From contig NZ_SDQE01000010.1 of NCBI RefSeq assembly GCF_004153455.1, positions 62,001 to 126,000 on the forward strand: a stretch of 64,000 nt of DNA, in the 5' to 3' direction. The translations under genes were made by a program, and so were the position numbers. Source of the DNA: Allopusillimonas ginsengisoli. GTDB lineage: Bacteria; Pseudomonadota; Gammaproteobacteria; Burkholderiales; Burkholderiaceae_B. Shown piece after piece: positions 35,392 through 43,299 of the stretch (the stretch's first letter is position 1; each line of letters begins with the position of its first letter). Below the pieces are notes generated by a model. The model did not search any database. It was not told the DNA's origin and saw only the letters and a program-made list of their open reading frames with translations.

Positions 35392-36072
35392 TTATAACTC
35401 TTTATCGGTCAACAGCTGCCGCAAACCCGACATAGGTATGCGTGGCTGCAGCTTTACAGAAACCTGCTGCGGACGCCGCCGATACCACACTATCGCCAGC
35501 GCCACGCAAGCAAGCGACATTGTGACTACAACACCATACAACGCGAAAGGCTTGAGCAACGCAATCGTTTTCGCCACAGTGTCCTGAAAGGCATATCCCA
35601 AGGCCAGGGCGGATCCTCCCCATATGGCGGAACCCACCGCGTCGAAAACAATGAAGGTTCGCAGGCGAGCCCCGCTCGTTCCGGCCAGCAAAGTTGTCAT
35701 GGCGCCCGCACCGGGACAAAACTTTGCGATCAAGAGTATCCGGGGTCCATATTTATGATAGAAGCTGGCGCTGCGCAAGACGCACGCCGTTGGGGAGAGC
35801 GAGAGGCGGCAGATCAAGTGGGTCAGCACGCTACCGAAGCGGCGCCCGGCCCAGTACCATGCGATGTCTGCCGCCAGACACGCGGCAACGACCACGCCCA
35901 ACGGCCCGAGCAGAGAAGCGGCGCCAGCCATCCTCGCCGAAAGCGCGCCTGCGATGATCAGTGAGGGATAGGCCGGCACCGGCAAGCCCATCTGCTCCAG
36001 TACAACGACGCCAAACAAAAGCCATTGCCCGTACTGCTCGAGCAGCGATTGCATAAAATACAGGTCATCCAT
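35392..36072 (-). CDS. DedA family membrane protein
   Basis: A 226-residue membrane protein of the DedA/VTT class with the re-entrant blocks EQMGLPVPAYPSLIIAGAL and KFCPGAGAMTTLLAGTSGA and about four membrane helices. DedA proteins act as undecaprenyl-phosphate or phosphatidylethanolamine flippases and support proton-motive-force and drug tolerance. The ATG at 36072 follows GGGAGG; an upstream in-frame ATG at 36144 lacks a site. Confidence 0.88.
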   Translation of the reverse strand: MDDLYFMQSLLEQYGQWLLFGVVVLEQMGLPVPAYPSLIIAGALSARMAGAASLLGPLGVVVAACLAADIAWYWAGRRFGSVLTHLICRLSLSPTACVLRSASFYHKYGPRILLIAKFCPGAGAMTTLLAGTSGARLRTFIVFDAVGSAIWGGSALALGYAFQDTVAKTIALLKPFALYGVVVTMSLACVALAIVWYRRRPQQVSVKLQPRIPMSGLRQLLTDKEL

Positions 36073-36483
36073 CGCGCTGCCTCCCTCCCATTTATTATGT
36101 TGTGAGAACTTTCCTGTACAGGGCGCACCAGACATGATCAGCATCTTGCAGATCGAACCCGTCGTGGCGCGGCCACCCTGTCAGGCAAATTCTAGGAAGT
36201 CGACGTTAAGCGCGGTAGACCTGTGGAAGGTCCCACTCTGTTGTCGCCAATGCATCAATCGCGTGCTTTTCCATCAGTACGGACGTTGGCGGCCAAGGCG
36301 TCAGCCAGAGTACATGCGCGCCCATACAGCCCATGGACAAACCAAACGCCCAGCAATACTATTTCCGATGCGCATACGCCTGTCGGGCGTATGCGCGGTT
36401 CATCCCGGAATATCGCAGGGTTACAGCCCGTCGTTCAAGTGGGCAACAGAAGCGATCAGTCAGCGTACCGCCTGGCCGCCGCG
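36073..36483. other. Gene-free interval with hairpin
   Basis: About 410 bp lie between the DedA start and the end of the carboxymuconolactone decarboxylase gene. Open frames here (for example 36223-36843 and 36134-36511 on the plus strand) give protein-like strings without family features and run antisense to a real gene. The one clear structure is a perfect hairpin at 36370-36396. The DedA promoter should lie at the left end. I see no recognisable remnant of a gene. Confidence 0.6.
36370..36396. repeat. Perfect inverted repeat
   Basis: GCGCATACGCC (36370-36380), loop TGTCG, GGCGTATGCGC (36386-36396): 11 perfectly paired bases. No T-run lies on either side. It is about 90 bp beyond the end of the decarboxylase gene and may help end that transcript or be a protein-binding palindrome. 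Confidence 0.6.
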
Positions 36484-36831
36484 TCAATCGCTCTCTTGGG
36501 CGTGCTGGTGATCAAGTGTTTGCAGCGCAAGCGCCGAGTGTGCGAAAGCGCCACCTGCCCGCATTTCGGCAGCGACCCAGATTGCCTCCATGATCTGCGC
36601 CTCGCTTGCTCCGGCGCGCACCGCAAGTTCGGTGTGTCCTTTGATGCAATACGGACACTGTGTCACATGGGCCACCGCGACGGCGATCAGTTGCTTGGTC
36701 TGTGCATCCAGCGCGCCAGGCGCGAAGACGGCCTTGCTGAATGCCTTGAAGGCGGCAAGCGGCTCGGGCGCCAGCGCTTTACGTTTGCGAGCGAGCGCGG
36801 CGGTAGGTTCGGGGAACATTGCGTGGTCCAT
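36484..36831 (-). CDS. Carboxymuconolactone decarboxylase/AhpD-like protein
   Basis: A 115-residue all-helical protein with the AhpD signature CPYCIKGHTE (Cys59, Cys62, His66), so probably a thiol peroxidase-like or hydroperoxide-reducing enzyme rather than a true decarboxylase. The ATG at 36831 has a strong AGGAGG; the longer start at 36885 does not. It is divergent from the ECF41 sigma gene. This pairing is typical: ECF41 genes usually sit next to a carboxymuconolactone decarboxylase, oxidoreductase or epimerase. Confidence 0.9.
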   Translation of the reverse strand: MDHAMFPEPTAALARKRKALAPEPLAAFKAFSKAVFAPGALDAQTKQLIAVAVAHVTQCPYCIKGHTELAVRAGASEAQIMEAIWVAAEMRAGGAFAHSALALQTLDHQHAQESD

Positions 36832-36896
36832 GAGGCCTCCTGAGTTGATCATTGCAGTACCCATCATAGACCCATCCATGCCCAAGGAGTCTGCCC

Positions 36897-37778
36897 ATGG
36901 ACCACGCCGCCGATACGTTTAATGAGCTTCGCCCGAGACTGCAGAAAATTGCCTATCGCATGCTTGGCTCCGTCGCAGAAGCGGAAGATGTCGTGCAAGA
37001 CGCCTGGCTACGCTGGCATGGCGCAGCGCAACAGAACATTGATAATACAGAAGCCTGGCTTGTCGCCGTCACAACACGGCTATCCATCGACCAGTTGCGC
37101 GCTGCCAAGCGGCAGCGAGACCACTACCCTGGCATATGGCTGCCGGAGCCTCAAATGTCGGAATCTCCGGCAACGCCAGAAGAAATCAGCGAACGCGCCG
37201 ATGACATATCAATGGCTTATCTGATGCTGCTCGAACGACTGACCCCCGAAGCCCGCGCCGCGTTTCTCTTGCATGATGTCTTTGATGCCGATTACGCCCA
37301 GATCGCGGAAGCCCTGGGAAAAACACAGGCGGCATGCCGGCAGCTGGTAAGCCGCGCAAGAACACAGTTGCGCACTAAGCAGTCACGCTTCACGGTGCCC
37401 CGGGAAACCTATCATCATCTGCTGAGAGCCTTTGCGCAAGTGCTTGAACAAGGCGATTTTGCGGGGATCAACGCCTTGCTGGCGGAAGATGCGGTGTTGA
37501 TGGGCGATGGCGGCGGCAAGGTAACCAGTTTTCCCAAACCCATGGTTGGGGGGCGCCGTATTGCACAGCTTTTTCTTGCCGCAGCGCTGCGCCACAAGAC
37601 CGCGCTACGCATGGAACTGGTCATGCTCAATCAGCAGTGGGCGCTTTTACGCTTTATCCAGGGACAACTCGAATCCGCGTTGATGTTCGACATCAGTGGT
37701 GAACACATCCAACGCATTTATGTTCAGCGCAACCCCGACAAGCTGGCACGAATCGCCGCGGCAAGCGCCGGCCGCTGA
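36897..37778 (+). CDS. ECF41 family RNA polymerase sigma factor
   Basis: This 293-residue sigma-70 protein has region 2 (IAYRMLGSVAEAEDVVQDAWLRW), region 4 (RAAFLLHDVFDADYAQIAEALGKT) and a C-terminal SnoaL-like domain. All three marks of ECF41 are present: WLPEP at residues 81-85 in the linker, DGGGK at 204-208 and NPDKL at 279-283. ECF41 factors lack a usual anti-sigma gene; the C-terminal domain tunes activity instead. A consensus target promoter lies at 38462. AAGGAG precedes the ATG. Confidence 0.94.
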   Translation: MDHAADTFNELRPRLQKIAYRMLGSVAEAEDVVQDAWLRWHGAAQQNIDNTEAWLVAVTTRLSIDQLRAAKRQRDHYPGIWLPEPQMSESPATPEEISERADDISMAYLMLLERLTPEARAAFLLHDVFDADYAQIAEALGKTQAACRQLVSRARTQLRTKQSRFTVPRETYHHLLRAFAQVLEQGDFAGINALLAEDAVLMGDGGGKVTSFPKPMVGGRRIAQLFLAAALRHKTALRMELVMLNQQWALLRFIQGQLESALMFDISGEHIQRIYVQRNPDKLARIAAASAGR

Positions 37779-38008
37779 GCTGCGGTCTTTAAAACGTTCC
37801 GGCGCTTTCCACTTCTCCGACATGGAGGTTTGGTGCGCATCGGGCAACACGGTGAGCCCATTTGCATGCCTACCGCACGGCGCGTCAGCTGTCTACGATA
37901 ACCACATGCGGCTCTCCGCCGTGACCCGTGCCCAGCAATTCAGGGCACTACCATTGAACCGAACGGTTTGCGAGCCAAGTGCTCGGGCCGTCCACTTGGG
38001 AGTCCCTT

Positions 38009-38416
38009 ATGTTTAGCCTAGAAAATGCCGCCATAGCGCTCATCGTCATAGCCAGCTCGCTGGCTGGGGTAGCCCACGCTGAACCGCCCCAGGCGATCGT
38101 CAAGCAAGTCATGGCAGAATCGTTGTCCGATTACCCCGGTAAAGAAGCACTCATGATTACGGTGGACTATCCTCCCGGCGCGGTCGATCCGGTGCATCGG
38201 CATGACGCACACAGCTTTGTCTATGTGCTGGAAGGCTCGATTGTCATGCAGGTAAAAGGCGGGCAAGAAGTCACGCTGACACCAGGGCAGAGCTTCTATG
38301 AGGCCCCGAATGATATACACACCGTTGGCCGCAACGCGAGCCAGACCCTGCCGGCGAAATTCCTCGTGGTGTTGCTGAAAGACCAGAACAAGCCATTTTT
38401 CATCACGGAGCACTAG
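38009..38416 (+). CDS. Exported cupin domain protein
   Basis: The 135-residue protein has a signal peptide (about residues 5-24, cleavage near AHAEP) and a single cupin barrel with the metal motif HRHDAHSFVYVLEG and a second block GQSFYEAPNDIH. Such periplasmic cupins bind a metal and may degrade or sense small organic molecules. TTGGGAG precedes the ATG. The 230-bp gap before it holds nothing I recognise. It lies between the ECF41 gene and its putative target promoter. Confidence 0.85.
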   Translation: MFSLENAAIALIVIASSLAGVAHAEPPQAIVKQVMAESLSDYPGKEALMITVDYPPGAVDPVHRHDAHSFVYVLEGSIVMQVKGGQEVTLTPGQSFYEAPNDIHTVGRNASQTLPAKFLVVLLKDQNKPFFITEH

Positions 38417-38461
38417 CTTGCGCTCTGAAAAATGTAACCGTTCAAAAAAATCGGGAGGCGG

Positions 38462-38488
38462 TGTCACAACAAGCAATGTCCATACGTC
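38462..38488 (+). promoter_or_regulatory. ECF41-type promoter
   Basis: TGTCACA at 38462-38468 is followed by exactly 16 bases and then CGTC at 38485-38488. This is the TGTCACA-N16-CGTC signature described for ECF41 promoters. It lies in the 81-bp gap between the cupin and LysR genes and reads towards the LysR gene. Transcription would begin about at the ATG of 38498, giving a nearly leaderless message. An ECF41 gene lies 1.6 kb upstream. Confidence 0.7.
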
Positions 38489-38497
38489 TAGCCGAGT

Positions 38498-39520
38498 ATG
38501 GATACTTCGACCTGCCCCTCTTTTCCGAACGAACGGCCGCACCACGCAGTTTCTGGCGTGGCAGACGCGCTTGCCAGCAGCTTTGTCACCAGCTATGCCG
38601 GTGTCGTGGCGTTTCTGGCGGTTGCCAACGAAGGCAGCTTTTCCAGAGCGAGCGACCGCCTGGGCATAGGCCGTTCGGCGGTCAGCCGCAATGTGCAGAA
38701 GCTGGAAGCACAACTGGATGCCCGCCTTTTCCATCGCACAACACGAAGCACATCGCTCACCCGCGAAGGCGAACTGTTCTACGAAAACTGCCAACCAGGC
38801 GTCGAGCGCATTATTCAAGCACTGGAAGACATGCGGGAGCTGCGCAACGGACCGCCACGGGGTCATCTGCGCATCCACTCCACGCCGGGGTTCGGGCGCA
38901 AGGTCATCGGCCCCCTGTTGCGCGATTTCTACGCTCAATACCCGGCTATCACGCTCGAGCTTCTGCTGGATCCCCGCCCCGCAGACTTCACCGCTGGCCG
39001 CATCGATGTTTCCTTTCGCGATGGCCGCATGGAAGACAGCGACATCGTGGCGCGGCAGTTGATTCCCATGCAAATGATTGTATGCGCCTCCCCCAGCTAC
39101 GCTCAGGCGCACGGATTGCCACGCCACGTCGACGACCTGGACGTTCACCACTGCATTAACTTTCGCAGCGCTTCCGGGCGTATTCGAGAATGGGAGTTCA
39201 AGGTGCAGGGCCTGGCGCAGAAACGCCATCCTCCCGCCGCGCATATATTCAATGACATCGATCTGGTTCTGCAGGCCGTGCTGCAAGGACAAGGCATCGC
39301 ACAGTTTCCTGCATACCAGGTGTGCGATCTGCTCAGAAGCAAACAACTGGTCGCCTGTCTGGCGCAGCATGCGCCCGATGACGGTGGGCACTATCTGTGC
39401 TACTTGAGCCGAAAGCAGCTTCCTGCACGAATTCGCGCGTTCGTTGACTACATCATCGAGCAAACACGCGCCCTTGATCTGCAATGCCTGACGACATTAA
39501 GCAATGCTTCCGAAGGCTGA
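38498..39520 (+). CDS. LysR family transcriptional regulator
   Basis: A LysR protein of up to 340 residues with helix-turn-helix block VVAFLAVANEGSFSRASDRLGIGRSAVSRNVQKLE starting at about residue 36 and an effector domain from about residue 125. The N-terminus is some 30 residues longer than usual. A GTG at 38558 would give the normal length, so the start is unsettled. An ECF41-type promoter lies just upstream. The NmrA-like gene follows by 147 bp on the same strand. Confidence 0.88.
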   Translation: MDTSTCPSFPNERPHHAVSGVADALASSFVTSYAGVVAFLAVANEGSFSRASDRLGIGRSAVSRNVQKLEAQLDARLFHRTTRSTSLTREGELFYENCQPGVERIIQALEDMRELRNGPPRGHLRIHSTPGFGRKVIGPLLRDFYAQYPAITLELLLDPRPADFTAGRIDVSFRDGRMEDSDIVARQLIPMQMIVCASPSYAQAHGLPRHVDDLDVHHCINFRSASGRIREWEFKVQGLAQKRHPPAAHIFNDIDLVLQAVLQGQGIAQFPAYQVCDLLRSKQLVACLAQHAPDDGGHYLCYLSRKQLPARIRAFVDYIIEQTRALDLQCLTTLSNASEG

Positions 39521-39667
39521 CGGCAACTTCATCGAAACACGCTTGCTTCGCTGATTGCGCCGGATTGATGCTCCTGATGCAACACCATGGGTCCCTTTGC
39601 GAATCTACCGCAAGAACAGGGTCATCCCTACAATTTTTCCTACACACACTCACATCAGGAGAACGTC

Positions 39668-40423
39668 ATGAAAATAGTCGTTATCGGAGGCACTGGCCTC
39701 ATCGGCAGCAAAGTGGTCCAGCATCTGACTGCCAAAGGTCATCAGGTCGTTGCCGCCGCGCCGGCAACAGGCGTTAATACCATCACCGGGGAAGGTCTGG
39801 CAGAGGCCATGGCGGGCACAAGCGTGGTCGTAGATCTCGCGAACTCACCTTCGTTCGAAGACGCAGCGGTTCTCGAGTTCTTCGAGACATCGGGCAGAAA
39901 CCTGTTTGCCGCCGAAACCGCCGCGGGCGTGCGGCATCATGTGGCGCTTTCAGTGGTAGGTACGGACCGACTGGCGCAAAGCGGCTATTTTCGCGGCAAG
40001 ATTGCCCAAGAGAAGCTGATCCGTGAATCCGGTGTTCCCTACACCATTGTCCACTCCACCCAGTTCTTCGAGTTTCTCGGCGGCATCGCACAGGCAGGCA
40101 GCACAGGTCAAACGGTTCGATTGTCTCCCGCATTCTTTCAGCCGATTTCCTCGGATGATGTTGCGGCTGCCGTTGCAGATTACGCACTGGGTGCGCCTCG
40201 CCAGGGCATCGTGGAGATTGCCGGCCCCGAGCGCGTGAGAATCTCCGATCTGGTAGGGCGCTACCTGAAGGCAATCGCCGATTCGCGCACTGTGGTGGAG
40301 GACGAGCATGCGCCTTACTTCGGCGCCGAACTCAAGCATGACACCCTCATCCCAGGCACACATCCCCGCATCGGAACGCTGAACTTCGACACCTGGTTCG
40401 CTCAGTCTCAGTTGTCGAGATAA
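39668..40423 (+). CDS. NmrA-like NAD(P)-binding protein
   Basis: A 251-residue Rossmann protein with the dinucleotide motif VVIGGTGLIGSKVV at its start and the atypical-SDR features SVVGTDRLAQSGYFRGKIAQEKLI and PYTIVHSTQFFEFLG. These resemble NAD(P)-dependent epimerase-like/quinone oxidoreductase 2-type proteins. Epimerase-like proteins are one of the three classes linked to ECF41 factors. An AGGAG ribosome site precedes ATG 39668. It is 20 bp before the Ohr/OsmC gene, so the two share a transcript. Confidence 0.87.
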   Translation: MKIVVIGGTGLIGSKVVQHLTAKGHQVVAAAPATGVNTITGEGLAEAMAGTSVVVDLANSPSFEDAAVLEFFETSGRNLFAAETAAGVRHHVALSVVGTDRLAQSGYFRGKIAQEKLIRESGVPYTIVHSTQFFEFLGGIAQAGSTGQTVRLSPAFFQPISSDDVAAAVADYALGAPRQGIVEIAGPERVRISDLVGRYLKAIADSRTVVEDEHAPYFGAELKHDTLIPGTHPRIGTLNFDTWFAQSQLSR

Positions 40424-40442
40424 ACAACAGGCACTTCACATC

Positions 40443-40958
40443 ATGGCTACTTTGCAACCCCCCCCCTTGTCACTGCTCGACAAGTACAAGGGGCGCGATA
40501 CCCAGACGCTGTACTCGACCACCGTGACCGTAACGGGTGGAGACGCGAGCCATGGGCGAGCGTCGGGCATTGCGCGTTCTGATGACGGCAATCTGGATGT
40601 CCACCTGCGCTTGCCCAAAGCGCTTGGCGGCCCCGGCGGCGGCACCAATCCGGAGCAGCTGTTCGCGGCTGGATATGCCGCCTGCTTTCATGGCGCGCTA
40701 AGCCTGCTGGCCGCGCGGGCGGGCATCCCGGTTCCCGGCAGCGCGGTAAAAGTTACCGTCGAGTTCAGCCGCGACCCCATGGACGGCTTGTTTGTGCTCG
40801 CCGCCCATACACGCATCTACCTGCCTGGCGTAAAGCGGACCATCGCTGAAGAACTGGTCCGCAATACTGAACGCTATTGCCCCTATGCCAAGATGGCGCG
40901 CCAGGGCATCACCAACATCGTTTCGCTCGTCCTGTCGGACGACGATGAAACGCCGTAG
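40443..40958 (+). CDS. Organic hydroperoxide resistance protein, Ohr/OsmC family
   Basis: A 171-residue Ohr-type peroxidase with the catalytic Cys81 (AACFHGAL), resolving Cys146 (RYCPYAKM) and the expected Arg/Glu-bearing segments. Ohr reduces organic and lipid hydroperoxides with electrons from lipoyl proteins. The N-terminus is about 20 residues longer than in minimal Ohr. It is flanked by NmrA and SDR genes, a small redox-stress group that may answer to the ECF41 factor upstream. Confidence 0.92.
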   Translation: MATLQPPPLSLLDKYKGRDTQTLYSTTVTVTGGDASHGRASGIARSDDGNLDVHLRLPKALGGPGGGTNPEQLFAAGYAACFHGALSLLAARAGIPVPGSAVKVTVEFSRDPMDGLFVLAAHTRIYLPGVKRTIAEELVRNTERYCPYAKMARQGITNIVSLVLSDDDETP

Positions 40959-41005
40959 CACACAGCGATTGATAGATCCAAACACATTTTCAACAGAGAA
41001 GCGAA

Positions 41006-41758
41006 ATGAATCATTTCAGGAACAAAGTTGTGCTGGTGACCGGCGGCGGCGCCGGCATCGGCCTGAGCGCCGCCACCCTGTTCGCCCGGCAAGGTGCACG
41101 TGTCGTCATTACCGGACGCAGGCAAGCAGCACTGCAGCACGCCGCGGATAGCGTCAACGGGATCGATTACCTTGTTGCTGACGCAGGCAATCCCTCCGAT
41201 GCGGCGCGCACAATTGAAGAGGTTGCCGCCCGCCATGGGCGCCTGGATGTCCTGGTTAACAACGCGGGCGCAGGCGCCATATTGCCATTGTCGCAGGCCA
41301 ACTTTGCGCGAATCAGCGAGATTTTTTCAATCAATGTTTTCGGACCATCGCTACTGGCTACCGCGGCACTGCCACACCTGAGGCGGGCAGCAGGCAATAT
41401 CGTAAATGTATCCAGCACCTTTGGGCATAAACCCGCACAAGCGTTGTCGCATTATGCCGCCAGCAAGGCAGCCCTGGAACACATGACCAAGTGCTGGGCA
41501 CTCGAGCTCGCTGTCGAAGGCATACGCGTGAACGCTGTTGCAGCGGGCCCGACCGAAACGGATTTTCTGTCGGAACGAATGAAGCTGTCGGCAGATCAGA
41601 TAGAGAACGTCAAGGCGAGCGAGCGTGCCCGCATACCGCTTGGACGCCGAGGGTTTCCAGAAGATGTGGCCGGATGGATTGTTTCACTGGCCTCACCTGA
41701 TGCGGCCTGGGTCACCGGCCAGGTCATCACTGTAGATGGAGGACTGGATGCAACCTGA
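41006..41758 (+). CDS. Short-chain dehydrogenase/reductase
   Basis: A classical SDR of 250 residues: TGGGAGIG cofactor loop, NNAG, catalytic Ser in VNVSST, Y-A-A-S-K in HYAASKAALEH, and the C-terminal VTGQVITVDGGLDAT. The residues after the cofactor loop (TGRRQ) suggest NADP preference. Substrate unknown. It lies 47 bp after the Ohr gene on the same strand. Confidence 0.92.
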   Translation: MNHFRNKVVLVTGGGAGIGLSAATLFARQGARVVITGRRQAALQHAADSVNGIDYLVADAGNPSDAARTIEEVAARHGRLDVLVNNAGAGAILPLSQANFARISEIFSINVFGPSLLATAALPHLRRAAGNIVNVSSTFGHKPAQALSHYAASKAALEHMTKCWALELAVEGIRVNAVAAGPTETDFLSERMKLSADQIENVKASERARIPLGRRGFPEDVAGWIVSLASPDAAWVTGQVITVDGGLDAT

Positions 41759-41759
41759 T

Positions 41760-41789
41760 CCAGGCAAGTATGCCTGGGCGATAGCGCCC
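41760..41789 (+). terminator. Overlapping hairpins after SDR gene
   Basis: CCAGGCA (41760-41766) pairs with TGCCTGG (41771-41777). GGGCG (41776-41780) pairs with CGCCC (41785-41789). The stems share two bases, so only one can form at a time. They follow the stop codon directly. No T-run. Confidence 0.45.
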
Positions 41790-41854
41790 GGCAGATATTC
41801 AATTCACGTTTCACAACCCCGAACCCATTGCGGTTCATATCCAAGGAGTCAACC

Positions 41855-42211
41855 ATGAAAGCCCTGAAAACCATCGCATTGGCCGCTGGCCTCGCACTTG
41901 CAAGCGGCGCCTACGCGCAGAGCATCCACAGCAACAATGATCAAAGTCGACACCGCTTCAACAGCGATGTGCAACAGCCCTCGCCCCCTATCGAGCCTTT
42001 CGAAAACGGAAAAACCCGGGCTGAGGTACTGCAGGAGCTGCATCTGGCCATCGCAACCGGCCAGATCTACGAGGGGGAGGCCAATGAGCCCCTTCCCCCC
42101 GCCCACACGGATGCTAACGTTACCCGAGCCCAGGTATTGCAGGAGTTGACGCATGCGAGGGAAGCCGGCAACCTCTCTTACGGCGAACTCGACTATCCGA
42201 CAGCATCGTGA
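41855..42211 (+). CDS. DUF4148 family exported protein
   Basis: A 118-residue protein with a signal peptide ending near GAYAQS and two copies of the DUF4148 pattern, TRAEVLQELHLAIATGQI and TRAQVLQELTHAREAGNL. The family is nearly confined to Burkholderiales and has no known role. AAGGAG precedes the ATG at 41855. Confidence 0.9.
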   Translation: MKALKTIALAAGLALASGAYAQSIHSNNDQSRHRFNSDVQQPSPPIEPFENGKTRAEVLQELHLAIATGQIYEGEANEPLPPAHTDANVTRAQVLQELTHAREAGNLSYGELDYPTAS

Positions 42212-42270
42212 TGCACCTTCGTTTCACTGAACCTGGTGTTACAGGCAATTCGCCGGTCGGGCTGTCAGAA

Positions 42271-43260
42271 CTAGTTCACCGTAATGTTCCCTTCTTTGAT
42301 GACTTTCGCCCATTTAGCGATTTCCGTATCAATAAAGGCAGCCAGCTCTTGCGAAGTGCCCTTGCCGGGCAGCGCGCCCTGCGTCTCGAGCTTCTCCTTG
42401 ATGTCAGCATCAGCCAGGACCGCTGCCGTATCGGCATTGATCTTCTGAACAATATCCTGCGGCGTCCCGGCGGGCGCCACAAGCGCCGTCCAACTATAGG
42501 CGCTAAAGCCTGGCAACGACTCCGCAACCGTCGGAACGTCTGGCCAGGCATCTACGCGTGACTCGGTGCCAATTGCGATCAGCTTTAGTTTGCCCGATTT
42601 GACATGAGGGCCCGCCGAGAGCGCGCTGTCAAACAACACATGACAAACGCCCGCGATGGTGTCCACCAGAGCAGGACCGCTGCCTTTGTAGGGAACGTGC
42701 GTCATTTCCATGTTCGCGGTCGACTGAAACAGCTCGGCGGCCAGATGGGAAGGTGACCCCGCACCGATTGAACAGTAATTCACTTTGCCTTTGTTGGCAT
42801 TGGACCACTCGATAAACTCCGGCACGGTAGAAAATGGCGAGTTTGTTTCGGTCACCATCAGCAAGGGCAGTGTCGTAGTCTGAATAATGGGCGCAAAATC
42901 CCGTACAGGGTCGTAGCTCAGGTTATTGAACAGACTGACATTGATCGTGTGGGGGCCACTACCGTTCATCAGCAGCGTATACCCGTCCGGCGCGCTTCGG
43001 GCGGCGGCGTCGCTGCCGATAATACCCGACGCCCCGCCCTTGTTTTCAACAACAACAGGCTGTTGCCATTTCTGGGAGAGCGCATTCCCGAGCAAACGGG
43101 TGATCGCATCGGTGGAACCGCCCGGCGGATAAGGAACGATGATCCTCACAGGCTTGTCCGGATAACCGCTCGCAACGGCCGTGCCGCTGCTCACGGAAAA
43201 CGTTGCCATACAGGCAAGCAGGATATAGCTTGCACGACTCATCATAGATTGGGCAGCCAT
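42271..43260 (-). CDS. Tripartite tricarboxylate transporter receptor (Bug family)
   Basis: A 329-residue periplasmic receptor with a signal peptide ending near VASGYP. Bug blocks are PDKPVRIIVPYPPGGSTD, SGIIGSDAAARSAPDGYT, THVPYKGSGPALVDTIAG and LVAPAGTPQDIVQK. GAGGAG lies just before the start. It is co-oriented with a TauD-type dioxygenase 39 bp upstream, so it may bind the sulfonate, carboxylate or ether acid that the dioxygenase oxidises. No membrane partners are nearby. Confidence 0.94.
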   Translation of the reverse strand: MAAQSMMSRASYILLACMATFSVSSGTAVASGYPDKPVRIIVPYPPGGSTDAITRLLGNALSQKWQQPVVVENKGGASGIIGSDAAARSAPDGYTLLMNGSGPHTINVSLFNNLSYDPVRDFAPIIQTTTLPLLMVTETNSPFSTVPEFIEWSNANKGKVNYCSIGAGSPSHLAAELFQSTANMEMTHVPYKGSGPALVDTIAGVCHVLFDSALSAGPHVKSGKLKLIAIGTESRVDAWPDVPTVAESLPGFSAYSWTALVAPAGTPQDIVQKINADTAAVLADADIKEKLETQGALPGKGTSQELAAFIDTEIAKWAKVIKEGNITVN

Positions 43261-43299
43261 GATTTCTTCTCCTCTGGTTTGTGTTCTGAACGATCTGTG

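Noticed and set aside
36661-36686. TGTCACA inside the AhpD-like gene as a second ECF41 promoter
   Set aside because: After 16 bases the sequence is CGAT, not CGTC, and the site lies within coding sequence.
36223-36843. Plus-strand frame of about 206 codons over the gene-free interval
   Set aside because: Its right half is antisense to the AhpD-like gene and the left half shows no conserved motif or ribosome site.
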